From assembly GCF_018294505.1 (NCBI RefSeq), contig NC_057801.1, positions 843,753,465 to 843,817,464 of the forward strand: a DNA stretch of 64,000 nucleotides, given 5' to 3'. This stretch comes from Triticum aestivum. Taxonomy: Eukaryota; Streptophyta; Magnoliopsida; Poales; Poaceae. Shown here piece by piece: positions 55,227-64,000 of the stretch. How positions within the stretch are numbered: the first letter of the stretch is position 1; every line of letters begins with the position of its first letter. The notes beneath the pieces were generated by a model. It had not been told where the DNA came from, searched no databases, and was given only the letters and a program-made list of their open reading frames with translations. A program made the translations under genes and the position numbers.

Positions 55227-58200
55227 TCACTTTTTATTTGCGTGTGTCCCTTGCTTATTGCGCCATAACCATGGATAATCTTCATTGTTTAACAGGATGA
55301 TTGGGTCAGCCTTCACTTTGAAGGGAGGAATTTCATGAAACTTTTCATAATCTTCAGACATGTCTGTCTTGCCCTCCACTCCCACGATGTCTCTTTTCCC
55401 TGAAAGAACTATGTGGTGCTTTGGCTCATCGTATGATGTATTTGCTTCCTTATCTTTTCTTTTTCTCGGTTTTTTAGACATGTCCTTCACATAGAAAACC
55501 TACGCCACATCATTGGCTAGGACGAATGGTTCTTCTGTGTGCCAAAGATTGTTCAGATGCATTGTTGTCATTCCGTACTACGGGTCTACCTGTACCCCGC
55601 CTCCTGACAGATTGACCCATTTGCACCAAAACAAAGGGACCTTAAAATCATGTCCATAGTCAGGTTCCCATATGTCCACTATGTAACCATAATATGTGTC
55701 CTTTCCCCTGTTGGTTGCTGCATCAAAGCTGACACCACTGTTTTGGTTGGTGCTCTTTTGATCTTAGGTGACCGTTTAAAATGTATTCCCATTTATCTCA
55801 TACCCTTTGCAAGTCAATAAAGTCGAAGATGGTCCCCTAGCCAACGAGTATAGCTCAGCTCCAACAATATTGTCACCCATGAGATGTGTTTGCAACCAAC
55901 AGCCGAAAGTCCTGATGTGTTCACATGTAATCCAGTCGTCACACTACTCCGGGTGTTTGAGCGCAGAATATTCTTGTGTTCATTGACATATGGGGTTACC
56001 ACGGTAGAATTCTGTAGAACAGTGTAGTGTGCTTGGGCCCAAGAACACCCGTCCCTACATATTATTGAGTCCGCTCCTAGCGTGCCTTTTCTAGTCAGTC
56101 TCCCCTCATACCGTGATTGAGGGAGACCAATGTTCTTCAGGTCAGGAATGAAGTCAACACAAAACGCGATGACCTCCTCTGTTTGATGGCCCGTGGAGAT
56201 GCTTCCTTCTGGCCTAGCACGGTTATGAACATATTTTTTTAAGATTCCCATGAACCTCTCAAAGGGGAACATATTGTGTAGAAATACAGGGCCCAGAATG
56301 GAAATCTCGTTGACTAGATGAACTAGGACGTGCATCATGATATTGAAGAAGGATGGTGGGAACACTAGCTCGAAGCTGGCAAGACATTGCACCAAATCAT
56401 TCTTTAACCTTGGTAGGATTTCTGGATTGATTACCTTTTGAGAGGTTGCATTGAGGAATGCACATAGCTTCACAATGGCTAATCAAACATTTTCCGGTAG
56501 AAGCCCCCTCAATGCAACTGGAAGCAGTTGCATCATAATCACGTGGCACTCACGAGACTTTAGGTTCTGGAACTTTTTCTCTGGGATATTTATTATTCCC
56601 TTTATATTGGACGAGAAGCCAGGCGGAACCTTCATACTGAGCAGGCATTCAAAGAAGATTTCCTTCTCTTCTTTGGTAAGAGCGTAGCTGGCAGGACCTT
56701 CATACTGCTTTGGATGCATGCCATATTTTCCGTGCACACGTTGTTGGTCCTCCCGTGCCTCTGGTGTATCTTTTTTCTTCCCATACACGGCCAAGAAGCC
56801 TAGAAGGTTACGCAAAGATTCTTCGTCACGTGCATCACGTCGATTGCAGAGCGGGCCTCCAGGTCTTTCCAATAGGGTAGGTCCCAAAATATAGATTTCT
56901 TCTTCCACATGGGTGCGCGTCCCTCAACGTCATTTGGAACAGATTGCCGCCTTGACCATATCAAGTATGTGATCACCGGTACGGATGGCGGGCTTCTTCC
57001 GGTGATCTGCCTCACCTTTGAAATGCTTGCCTTTCTTTTGACACAGATGGTTGGTCAGAAGAAATCGACGATGTCCCAGGTACACATTCTTCCTGCATTT
57101 CTCCAAATATATACTATCGGTGTCATCAAAACAATGCGTGCATGCGTGGTATCCCTTGTTTGTCTGTCCTGAAAGGTTATCGAGAGCAGGCCAATCATTG
57201 ATGGTTACAAAACAGCAACGCATGTATGTCAAATTCCTGCAGTTTGTGATCATCCCCCACACATACACCTTTTCCATTCCACAGCTGTAAAAGTTCTTCC
57301 ACTAATTGCCTTAGGTACACATCAATGTCGTTGTCGGGTTGCTTAGGGCCTTGGATGAGCACTGGCACCGTAATGAACTTCCGCTTCATGCACAACCAAG
57401 GAGGAAGGTTATAGATACATAGAGTCATGGGCCAGGTGCTATGATAGCTACTCTGCTCCCTAGAAAGATTAATGCCATCTGTGCTTAACCCAAACCATAC
57501 CTTCCTTGCATCACCTGCAAAGTCCCCCACACCTTCTCTCTATTTTTCTCCACTGCGACCCGTCAGCGGATGCTCTCAACTTCCCGTATTTCTTGCGGTC
57601 CTCTTTGTGCCATCGCATCAACTTGGCATGCTCTTTGTTTTTGAATAGATGTTTCAACCATGGCATTATAGGTGCATACCACATCACCTTGGCAGGAACC
57701 CACTTCCTGGGGCGCTCGCCCTCAACATCACCAGGGTCATCTTGTATGATCTTATACCGCAATGCATCGCATAGCGGGCATGCGTTCAAATCCTTGTACG
57801 CACCAGGGAGAGGATGCAGTCATTAGGGCATGCATGTATCTTCTGTACCTCCAATCCTAGAGGGCGTAGAACCTTCTTTGCTTCGTACATACTATTGGGA
57901 AATTCGTTATCCTTTGGAAGCTTATTCTTCATTATTTTCAGTAGCTTCCCAAATCCATTGTCAGATACACCATTGGTTGTCTTCCATTGCAGCAATTCCA
58001 GTGTGGTACCAAGCTTTGTGTTGTCATCTTTGCAATTTGGGAACAACCCATTTTTGTGATCCTCTAACATGCGATCAAACTTCAACTTCTCCCGTTCACT
58101 TTGGCATTGTCTCTTTGCATCAACAATGACCCGGCGAAGATCATCATCGAGTACATCGTTTGGTTCCTCTTGATCTTCAGCTTCCCCCATTGCAGTATCA

Positions 58201-58489
58201 TCGTATTCAGGTGGATAGTTGTCATCATCCTCTTCTTATTCGTTGTCTTCCATCATAACCCCTCTTTCTCCGTGCTTGGTCCAAATAATATAGTGTGGTA
58301 TGAAACCCTTGTCAAGTAGGTGGACGTGAAGGGTTTTCGAGTCAGAGTAATCCTTCGTATTCCTATAGATAGTACATGGACAATTCATAAAACCATTCTA
58401 CTTGTTTGCCTCAGCCACTTTGAGAAAATTATGCAGGCCCTTAATGTACTCGGAGGTGCTCTATCACCGTACATCCATTGTCGGTTCAT
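55227..58489 (-). pseudogene. CACTA-2 transposase (TNP2 type), broken
   Basis: The start was taken at 58489 (MNRQWMYGDRAP). Minus-strand pieces follow the family order: transposase-associated N-terminus ('CPCTIY' replacing the usual Cys motif), acidic linker and 'REKLKFDRMLEDHKNGLFPNC', Tnp2 core ('VPAKVMWYAPIMPWLKHLF', 'WFGLSTDGINL', 'GYHACTHCFDDTDSIYLEKC', 'YLGHRRFLLTNHLC'), 'AIDVMHVTKNLCV', a DUF4218-like block ('FLHNMFPFERFMGILKKYVH', about 56260) and a Lys-rich C-terminus ending at 55227. It retains the central segment deleted in CACTA-1. Many stops and frameshifts interrupt it, for example TAG in the N-terminal domain and TAA in 'MEDNE'. It would have cut and joined CACTA ends. Confidence 0.8.
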
Positions 58490-58689
58490 CTGCGTGCATT
58501 ATATATAATTAAGTGTGTCAAAAACCATTACAGAATAGCATGAATAGAGAAGTGACCAAATTAATAGAAGTTCATCATCGCATTAAAACCAAAGCACATT
58601 AGTGATCAAATGTTATTACTGAAAAAATAAAAACATAAAGTTCATACATAGTTCTCATTGAACAACATATAGCTCTTTAGAGCATGTAA

Positions 58690-59015
58690 TTAAAACATAC
58701 ATTGAAACTATGTAAAACATTTACATGCAAGAACAAATGCGATCATAATCGCAACTAAGATAACAATTGATCCAACGGCATAATGATACCAAGCTTCAGT
58801 ATGAATGACATATTTTCTAATCTTTCTAATCTTCAAGCGCATTGCATCCATCTAGATCTTGTGATCATCGACGACATCCGCAACATGCAACTCCAATTCC
58901 ATCTTCCCCTCCTCAATTTTTTTCAATTTTTTCTTCAAGTAATTGTTTTCTTTTTCAACTATATTTAACCTCTCGACAAGAGTGTCGGTTGGAATTTTCA
59001 ATTCACATACCGCCT
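58690..59015 (-). pseudogene. Coiled-coil/membrane ORF of CACTA-2, one nonsense codon
   Basis: Homologue of the intact ORF at 26432-26740. The minus strand reads 'DTLVERLNIVEKENNYLKKK', 'MELELHVADVVDDHKI', a TAG, then 'MDAMRLKIRKIRKYVIHTEA' and the hydrophobic 'AVGSIVILVAIMIAFVL'. Heptad-like region and terminal membrane segment are conserved in the same positions. The differences from CACTA-1 are mostly conservative, which hints at past selection on the protein. The start codon is not clear in this copy. Confidence 0.5.
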
Positions 59016-59519
59016 AGATAAAAACATCTATGTCATGTTGGTCGGCATAATTGTCATAAACACTAAATGAAAAAAATAGTTATAAAAGATAATATACCAC
59101 ATCCGAATCATAGACAGGATGAGGGCCGACGGGGGCGGATACCAAAACCATGGCAGTATATAATAACAAACAATAATAAAAGTAAGAAAATTATACAAGT
59201 ATCTATCTAAATCATACAAGTAAGAATTTTCTTTTAGAAAGAAGATAAGAACAAGAGGCTCACCACGGTGGTGCCGGCGACGAGATCGGCGCAGGTGATC
59301 GATGATGGTGAGGACGGGGACGGGACAAGACAGACCGCCAAACCTAGAAAAATATTGAAGAAAATGGAGCTTGGAGGTCGAGCTTGGAGAGGAGAAAGCT
59401 TAAGTGTGGCTTGGGAATTTCCTCGAACACCTCATGTGCAAGGAGGTGACAGCTAGAGCAACACACACACCTCTCCCACATGGCCGGCCAAAAAACATAG
59501 CACTGAGCGGGCAGGGGCG

Positions 59520-59829
59520 CGGGTATATATAGGCTTCTCTTTAGTCCCGGTTTGTGGCTAAAACAGGAACTAAAGGGCAACCTTTGGTCCCGATTCCAGC
59601 CACCAACCAGGGCTAAAGGTGCTAGACAAGGAGCAAGGCCCATTGGTCCCGCTTCGTGTCTGGAACCGGGACAAAAAGTGCCAGACGAACCAGGACCAAT
59701 GGCCCCGAGGACCGGCCGGCGCCCTGGCCTCATGAACCGGGACTGATGCACCCTTTGGTCCCAGTTCGTAGTGAACCGGAGTTAATGCCCTTATCCTGGC
59801 CTCAACCAAAGCCATGTTTTCTACTAGTG
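59520..59829 (-). repeat. CACTA-2 right sub-terminal repeats and terminus
   Basis: A TATATATAGG promoter-like box is followed by TTTAGTCCCGGTT / AACCGGGAC.AAAG motifs and a well-kept terminal repeat CATGTTTTCTACTAGTG. The ORFs here are repeat readings. Confidence 0.85.
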
Positions 59830-62386
59830 GTCGGCTTATTGTGTTGGGTGCCTTCTATTTGCACGGACAGGTTTCGAGGGAAAGCTTTGTGTTTTGGCAT
59901 CAACAATGGCAATGCCTATGTGTGTTTTGTCCCTCTTGAGAGCGTCATTGTGGTTATCCTCCACGTGCGAGGGCTCTAGGTGAAAACAATTCTATGTTTT
60001 TCATACTCGCGGTAGGGGTACCATGTTGCACCATTACCCTCTTGGGGTCATCGTCCTGGAGCTCAGGTACCTTCCACTCCGACTTATTTAGGCAGGCTTG
60101 GCTATTAACATGTTGCATCTTGGATTTCATCATGGGGCGGTCTGGGTTGTCTCTTATATTTTAAATGTGACTCCATCATCATCGCTATCAGCTCGTACTG
60201 CTCACCAGCAGGATCGACACTCCTCATACCAAAGTGAGAGGGCAGGGGAACCTCTCCGACGATAGTTTGGCAAGAGCTTTGTGGCACATCCAGTTGTTTC
60301 TCCTGGGGACGCGGGGCTGCTCTTTGTTGACGAACGCTGAGGGGATCTGGATAGTGTTTGGTTTGTCCTGTGCCTGGCCCGACAATGAGGTCATGGCACA
60401 GAGTTGTGTGTGCCGTGTTCTCTTACTTTTGATTTTTATTTGATTTTCTTTGTATCAAGGTTTTCTCATCACCTTATATCGTCCGGACACTTGAATTTAT
60501 CGTACAAGAGGGGCAAAAGCCTGTTCCAAGAGAATATGAAGCTAGATTTGTGCAAGAAATGAGCGATGCTAGTAAGCAGGAGTACAAGGAAAAGGTCTGA
60601 TGTGGCAAATCACATGGACGCATATCATACAACTTTCAAGTTGTTTAAACATAGATTATGCAATCATATACTCTAGAAGTCTCAACTTTGTAAATTTTAC
60701 TCATACTCTCAACAACCCTCTACCTAGATATTTTAGGGTACTATACTGAGTGCTAACACATCTGTTACACATAAATGTCGTCAACTATATTACAACTTGA
60801 CATAATTTTATTCTCTTAACTCTGTTTTGCTGATGTTGATAGGATTTGAATTCGATGGAAAGGTATGTCAATTGTGGAAGTTTCAAAAATCTAAGAAAAT
60901 TTCCACCATAAAGTATGATTTAGCATATCATAAACGCATTTGCAATGATAGACATTGGAGTTCTATAACAAAAATGTTTCTCGTTAAGTAGCAAACTATT
61001 AATGTTATTACACAAGCACAACAATATAGTTAATCATATATTAACAATATAAAGCACAATTGCGCTATGAAGCACACTCACCACAATAGTGTAATTTCCA
61101 TTTATTTAACTAGAAAAAGGTTATTTGGATGGTGATTGATATAGCAATACCAAATGATGAAATAAAATTGTGCCACACGTTTAAATCGAGCGACAAGATA
61201 AGTAAGAGCGAGTAGTCTTGAAAACATGAACAAACTTATCGATGATGATGCTCAAAAGGGTGTCACTGATCCTATGGTAAGCACTTGTTACTTTCACATT
61301 TATAAATCTCTTTATTAATACTTCTTGCTTTATTGAGTTTACACATTTTCTTTGCTTATGTCTTTTGCTAACAATTGTTCCTGTTTAGCTTCACCCTTTC
61401 CATGACTAGGCCGCCTTGCACCGACCAAGAGTACATGTGAATAAGTGAAGTGGAAGTGAGTTGGCAAACAAGAAGGAAAAATATGTGAACATATCTACAT
61501 GTTGGTGTGATGACCCTTGTGTTGTGACAGATTCCACAGACTTGAAGAAGTCATGGGCTGAAGGAAGAAGATTCTTGTTGCGTCCCAAATATGAACAAAA
61601 TCGTGCACGTCCTAACACCTATGATTGCCAGCTGGTACGTTAGATACAACATCAAGAAATCCCATTTGGCGGTACATATTATAGTACAGACATGTTTTTC
61701 GTAGTCGCCTCCTCCTCCTTGGAAGACTATACATGCGTAGATCATGAGGTACCAAAACATATCTGAAATGACCTGTAGAGTGATAGGTGCATAGCCAGAC
61801 ATCAGTTCAATGAGTCTTTGCATCTAGAGGAGGTGGAGTGTCGTGAGCTTTTGAGGAAGCAAGCACGAAAGTGGGTGGCGGGGAGGCGGTGCATTGGGGA
61901 GGATGTCTGTGAGGAGGAGTGGATGAGGAAGCATGAAATGGCTTCCTTTGCACAAGACGAAGATGAAGCACGCTGACAAGAAGGGGAAATAGCACCATGT
62001 GACTTGATAGAGTCTTATATAGAAGACTTGTACTACCTAATGTCATGAACTTTCATTTGAGAAGCATGTGTTATTTATCTTTTTTAACTTGTGAACATGT
62101 TCATTTGTAAACCTCACTGCCGCCAACTCTGGCATTACAAAGTTAAGTCTACAACCAACTTAGTAGGAAGTAGGCTTGAAATGGTACCACAGCCTTATCT
62201 GACAGCAGAATCCTGGCTACCCCTGAAAATCTTCTCTCATTGAAGGTCGCACACAACCGGACCCTATCGTTGTCAATGTCGGCAATATAGTGGTAAGCCT
62301 ACCACCAACTTATTAGGCACTATGACTGATGGTCGCACTCCATGTGTACCGCCTACCAAGCTGGTGATAGGGTATTAAGAGTGAAC
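59830..62386. other. Unassigned region with gene-like scraps
   Basis: I find no complete gene. 60530-60600 has a short plausible coding stretch ('PREYEARFVQEMSDASKQEY') ending near a GT, and 61461-61980 has a zinc-finger-like fragment. The rest is AT-rich and matches nothing I know. It does not contain the missing upstream half of the Copia element on the far side of CACTA-2. Confidence 0.4.
61461..61976 (+). pseudogene. GRF-type zinc-finger gene fragment
   Basis: 'NISTCWCDDPCVVTDSTD' followed by 'GRRFLLRPKYEQNRARP' resembles a GRF-type zinc finger (CxCxxxC then aromatic-rich 'RFF.C'), although the last zinc ligand is Arg-Pro here instead of Cys. About 180 bp downstream, after stops, a Glu/Arg-rich helical stretch appears ('LEEVECRELLRKQARKWVAG') as in the C-terminal halves of such plant proteins. 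Probably a decayed transposon-associated or host gene fragment. Confidence 0.35.
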
Positions 62387-62559
62387 TGACAGGTCCAAGG
62401 CTTCTCTCTCAGCTAGCAATGGTGGTTTCTCTCGAGTCACGAAGAACAGATCACACACGGAAGATTTTTGCGACGCAAAGATCTTCCGTGTGTGATCTGT
62501 TCTTCGTGTCTCGAGAGAAACCACCATTGCTAGCTGAGAGAGAAGCCTTGGACCTGTCA
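62387..62559. repeat. 173-bp near-perfect palindrome ending at the Copia LTR border
   Basis: Arms of 86 bases about a centre at 62473. The left arm starts TGACAGGTCCAAGGCTTCTC and the right arm is its complement ending GAAGCCTTGGACCTGTCA. I find two mismatched pairs: T/A against the pairing rule at about 62436/62510 and one near the centre. The right arm ends at the CA that borders the primer site, so the right half is LTR sequence. The whole palindrome also begins TG and ends CA. Confidence 0.9.
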
Positions 62560-62561
62560 TT

Positions 62562-62573
62562 TGGTATCAGAGC
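62562..62573 (+). other. Primer binding site, initiator tRNA-Met type
   Basis: TGGTATCAGAGC is the standard complement of plant initiator tRNA-Met used by Copia elements. It lies 2 nt after the LTR-terminal CA at 62559 and 10 nt before the gag ATG. Confidence 0.92.
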
Positions 62574-62582
62574 TTTGATTGT

Positions 62583-64000
62583 ATGCCCAAGATCATGCCA
62601 CGGGGCTTGCCGAAAAGCAGCGGAGATGGAACGCTGACGCTGCCGGAGGCGATGGAAGTCAAGCCGGAGCCGTTTGACAAGGCAGGCCCCGAGTACGCGG
62701 AAGGCGGTGCTGAGTACCGCAAAGATCGTGGGGCGCTAACCGCGATTTATCGCGCCGTGCCCAAGACGATGCTTCCAACTCTCGCTGGCAAGGATTCGGC
62801 AAAAGAAGCCTGGGAAGCCATCAAGAAGTCCCATCTCGGCCACGACCGCGTTCGCGAGGCAAACTTGCAGACGTACAAGAAGCAGTTCGAGGAACTGAAG
62901 ATGGCGGAGAGCAAGACCGTGGACGAATTCGCTACGCGCGTCACATCGCTCGTCAGCGGGATTCGTGGCCTCGGTGAGAAGCTCGACGAGATCGAGGTTG
63001 TGCGCAAGTTCCTGCGTGCAGCACCGGCGCGTTACATGCAGCTGGTGACCACGATCGAGCAGTGCATCGATCTCAAAACCCTGTCAACTGAAGACTTGGT
63101 GGGGCGTTACAAGGCGTACGACGAGCGCGTACGTTCTACCTTCGGCAATCCTCAGGAAGGGGAGCACCTGATGTTGTCACGTGCACAGTGGGAGAAGCTC
63201 GAAGGGAAGAAGACAGGAGGTGAGGGATCGTCGTCCGGTGGCCAGAACGGCGACCGATCCGGAAGCCACGGCAAGAAACCACAGCAGCATGGCTCCAACT
63301 CAAACTCCGTCCGTGGCAAGAACAACGACTGGAAGAAGAAGTACAAGTGCCACAACTGAGGTATTAAAGGTCACTTTGCTGCTGAGTGCCGCAGGCCAAA
63401 GAAGGAGAGGGCTCTCATGGCAGAGAAGGAAGATGAAGGTCCAGCAACTCTGCTCATGGCGGAGATCTGTGATCTGACTGAAACTGACGAGCACTCCGGC
63501 GAGGTTCTCCTCAATGAAGAAAAGGTACACCCGAAAAGGTACAAAGGTGATGCTTGGTATTTAGATACTGGTGCTAGCAATCATATGACAGGGATCAAGG
63601 AGAAGTTCTTGGACCTCGACCTCACTGTGACTGGGAAGGTCAGGTTTGGGGATGGTTCAGCCGTGGACATTGTTGGGCGTGGCACTGTGTTGTTCCAGTG
63701 CCTGAACGGTGAACACCGTGCCCTTGCAAATGTGTACTACATCCCGTCGCTGAAGAGCTGCATCATCAGTTTGGGCCAACTTGCTGAACGTGGGTGCAAG
63801 GTGGTGATCGAGGACGACTACATGGAGATTTACGACAAGGCACGCGAGCTTCTCGCGCACGTGCTGCGGAACCAGAGCCGTCTCTACATCCTCGACCTGA
63901 GCCAGGCGCAGCCGGTCTGCCTCATGGCTAACTGCGGCGACACGGCTTGGCTTTGGCATGCACGGTACGGTCATCTCAACTTCAAGGCGTTGCGCGAGCT
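62583..64000 (+). pseudogene. gag-pol: Copia gag-pol, one in-frame stop, runs off the window
   Basis: ATG 62583 follows the primer site. Residues about 20-190 form a UBN2-type Copia gag ('AVPKTMLPTLAGKDSAKEAW', 'QTYKKQFEELKMAESKTVDE', 'EDLVGRYKAYDERV'). A Gly/Ser-rich linker leads to the zinc knuckle 'YKCHN-stop-GIKGHFAAEC', where TGA (63357-63359) replaces the second Cys codon. The frame then stays open: aspartic protease 'WYLDTGASNHMTG' (about 63560), and the pre-integrase domain 'WLWHARYGHLNFKALREL' at the edge. Apart from that stop the reading frame is clean, so the copy is young or recently inactivated. It is GC-rich compared with the other retroelements here. Confidence 0.88.

Larger units (their letters stand above)
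46561..59829 (-). mobile_element. CACTA-2: large minus-strand CACTA transposon with nested elements
   Basis: Terminal repeats CACTAGTAGAAAACAGGG (46561) and ...CATGTTTTCTACTAGTG (ending 59829) enclose sub-terminal TTTAGTCCCGGTT arrays. On the minus strand the order is coiled-coil/membrane ORF, TNP2 transposase (58489-55227) and accessory gene with Ulp1-like end (50808-47000). It is interrupted by a solo LTR (48562-50243) and an incomplete Gypsy-like element (50809 to about 54610). The 3 bases flanking it differ (TAA left, GTC right) and the left flank is Copia while the right is not, so the site was rearranged after or during insertion. Confidence 0.85.

Noticed and set aside
59830..60480. 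Missing upstream half of the minus-strand Copia element to the right of CACTA-2
   Set aside because: Translation in all frames shows no integrase, protease or gag text, so it was not assigned to that element.

Overview
This is a repeat-dominated stretch of a plant nuclear genome, almost certainly a Triticeae grass (wheat, Aegilops, barley, rye). The reasons are an Angela-type Copia element with its characteristic LTR, Athila-lineage Gypsy elements with tRNA-Asp primer sites, large CACTA transposons with 'TTTAGTCCCGGTT' sub-terminal repeats, a Stowaway MITE, and several LTRs starting TGATACGTCTCC. There is one apparently intact host gene, a two-exon Dof zinc-finger transcription factor on the minus strand (28463-31496).

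Layout. 1-27613 is one nest of transposons. The host is a minus-strand CACTA (here CACTA-1, right end near 27613), whose left half lies outside the window. An Angela Copia element (2443-15760, plus) sits in CACTA-1's accessory gene. A Gypsy element (1-2442, minus), a solo LTR (2771-10109) and a second solo LTR (11772-13465) sit in that Copia. The first solo LTR is split by a third-level insertion, a 5.76-kb CACTA (2789-8549, CACTA-3) with perfect 3-bp target duplications. CACTA-3 has no transposase I can see. It carries a spliced, now broken B3-domain gene. A third solo LTR (17410-19050) lies directly in CACTA-1.

27614-43900 is the gene island: the Dof gene with MITEs in its intron, a Stowaway MITE upstream, a 1.3-kb retroposed segment with a 14-bp target duplication, a Tourist-type MITE, a fold-back element, exon-like scraps, and a diverged direct repeat about 6.1 kb apart. 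43900-46560 is a decayed minus-strand Copia element. 46561-59829 is a second large minus-strand CACTA (CACTA-2), itself interrupted by a solo LTR (48562-50243) and by a Gypsy-like element that has lost its 3' LTR (50809 to about 54610). 59830-62386 is poorly explained and holds a GRF-type zinc-finger fragment. 62387-64000 is the start of a plus-strand Copia element whose LTR end is a 173-bp near-perfect palindrome.

How the parts relate. CACTA-1 and CACTA-2 are relatives with the same gene order on the minus strand: a small coiled-coil/transmembrane ORF, a TNP2-type transposase, then an accessory gene with transposase-associated domains and a Ulp1-like (C48) cysteine-protease end. Almost all transposon genes are broken. 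The most interesting items are CACTA-3 with its B3 cargo, the coiled-coil/membrane ORF shared by both large CACTAs, the palindrome abutting the tRNA-Met primer site at 62.4-62.6 kb, and the altered zinc-finger residue in the Dof gene. Family names are from memory of Triticeae repeats and were not checked against a database.
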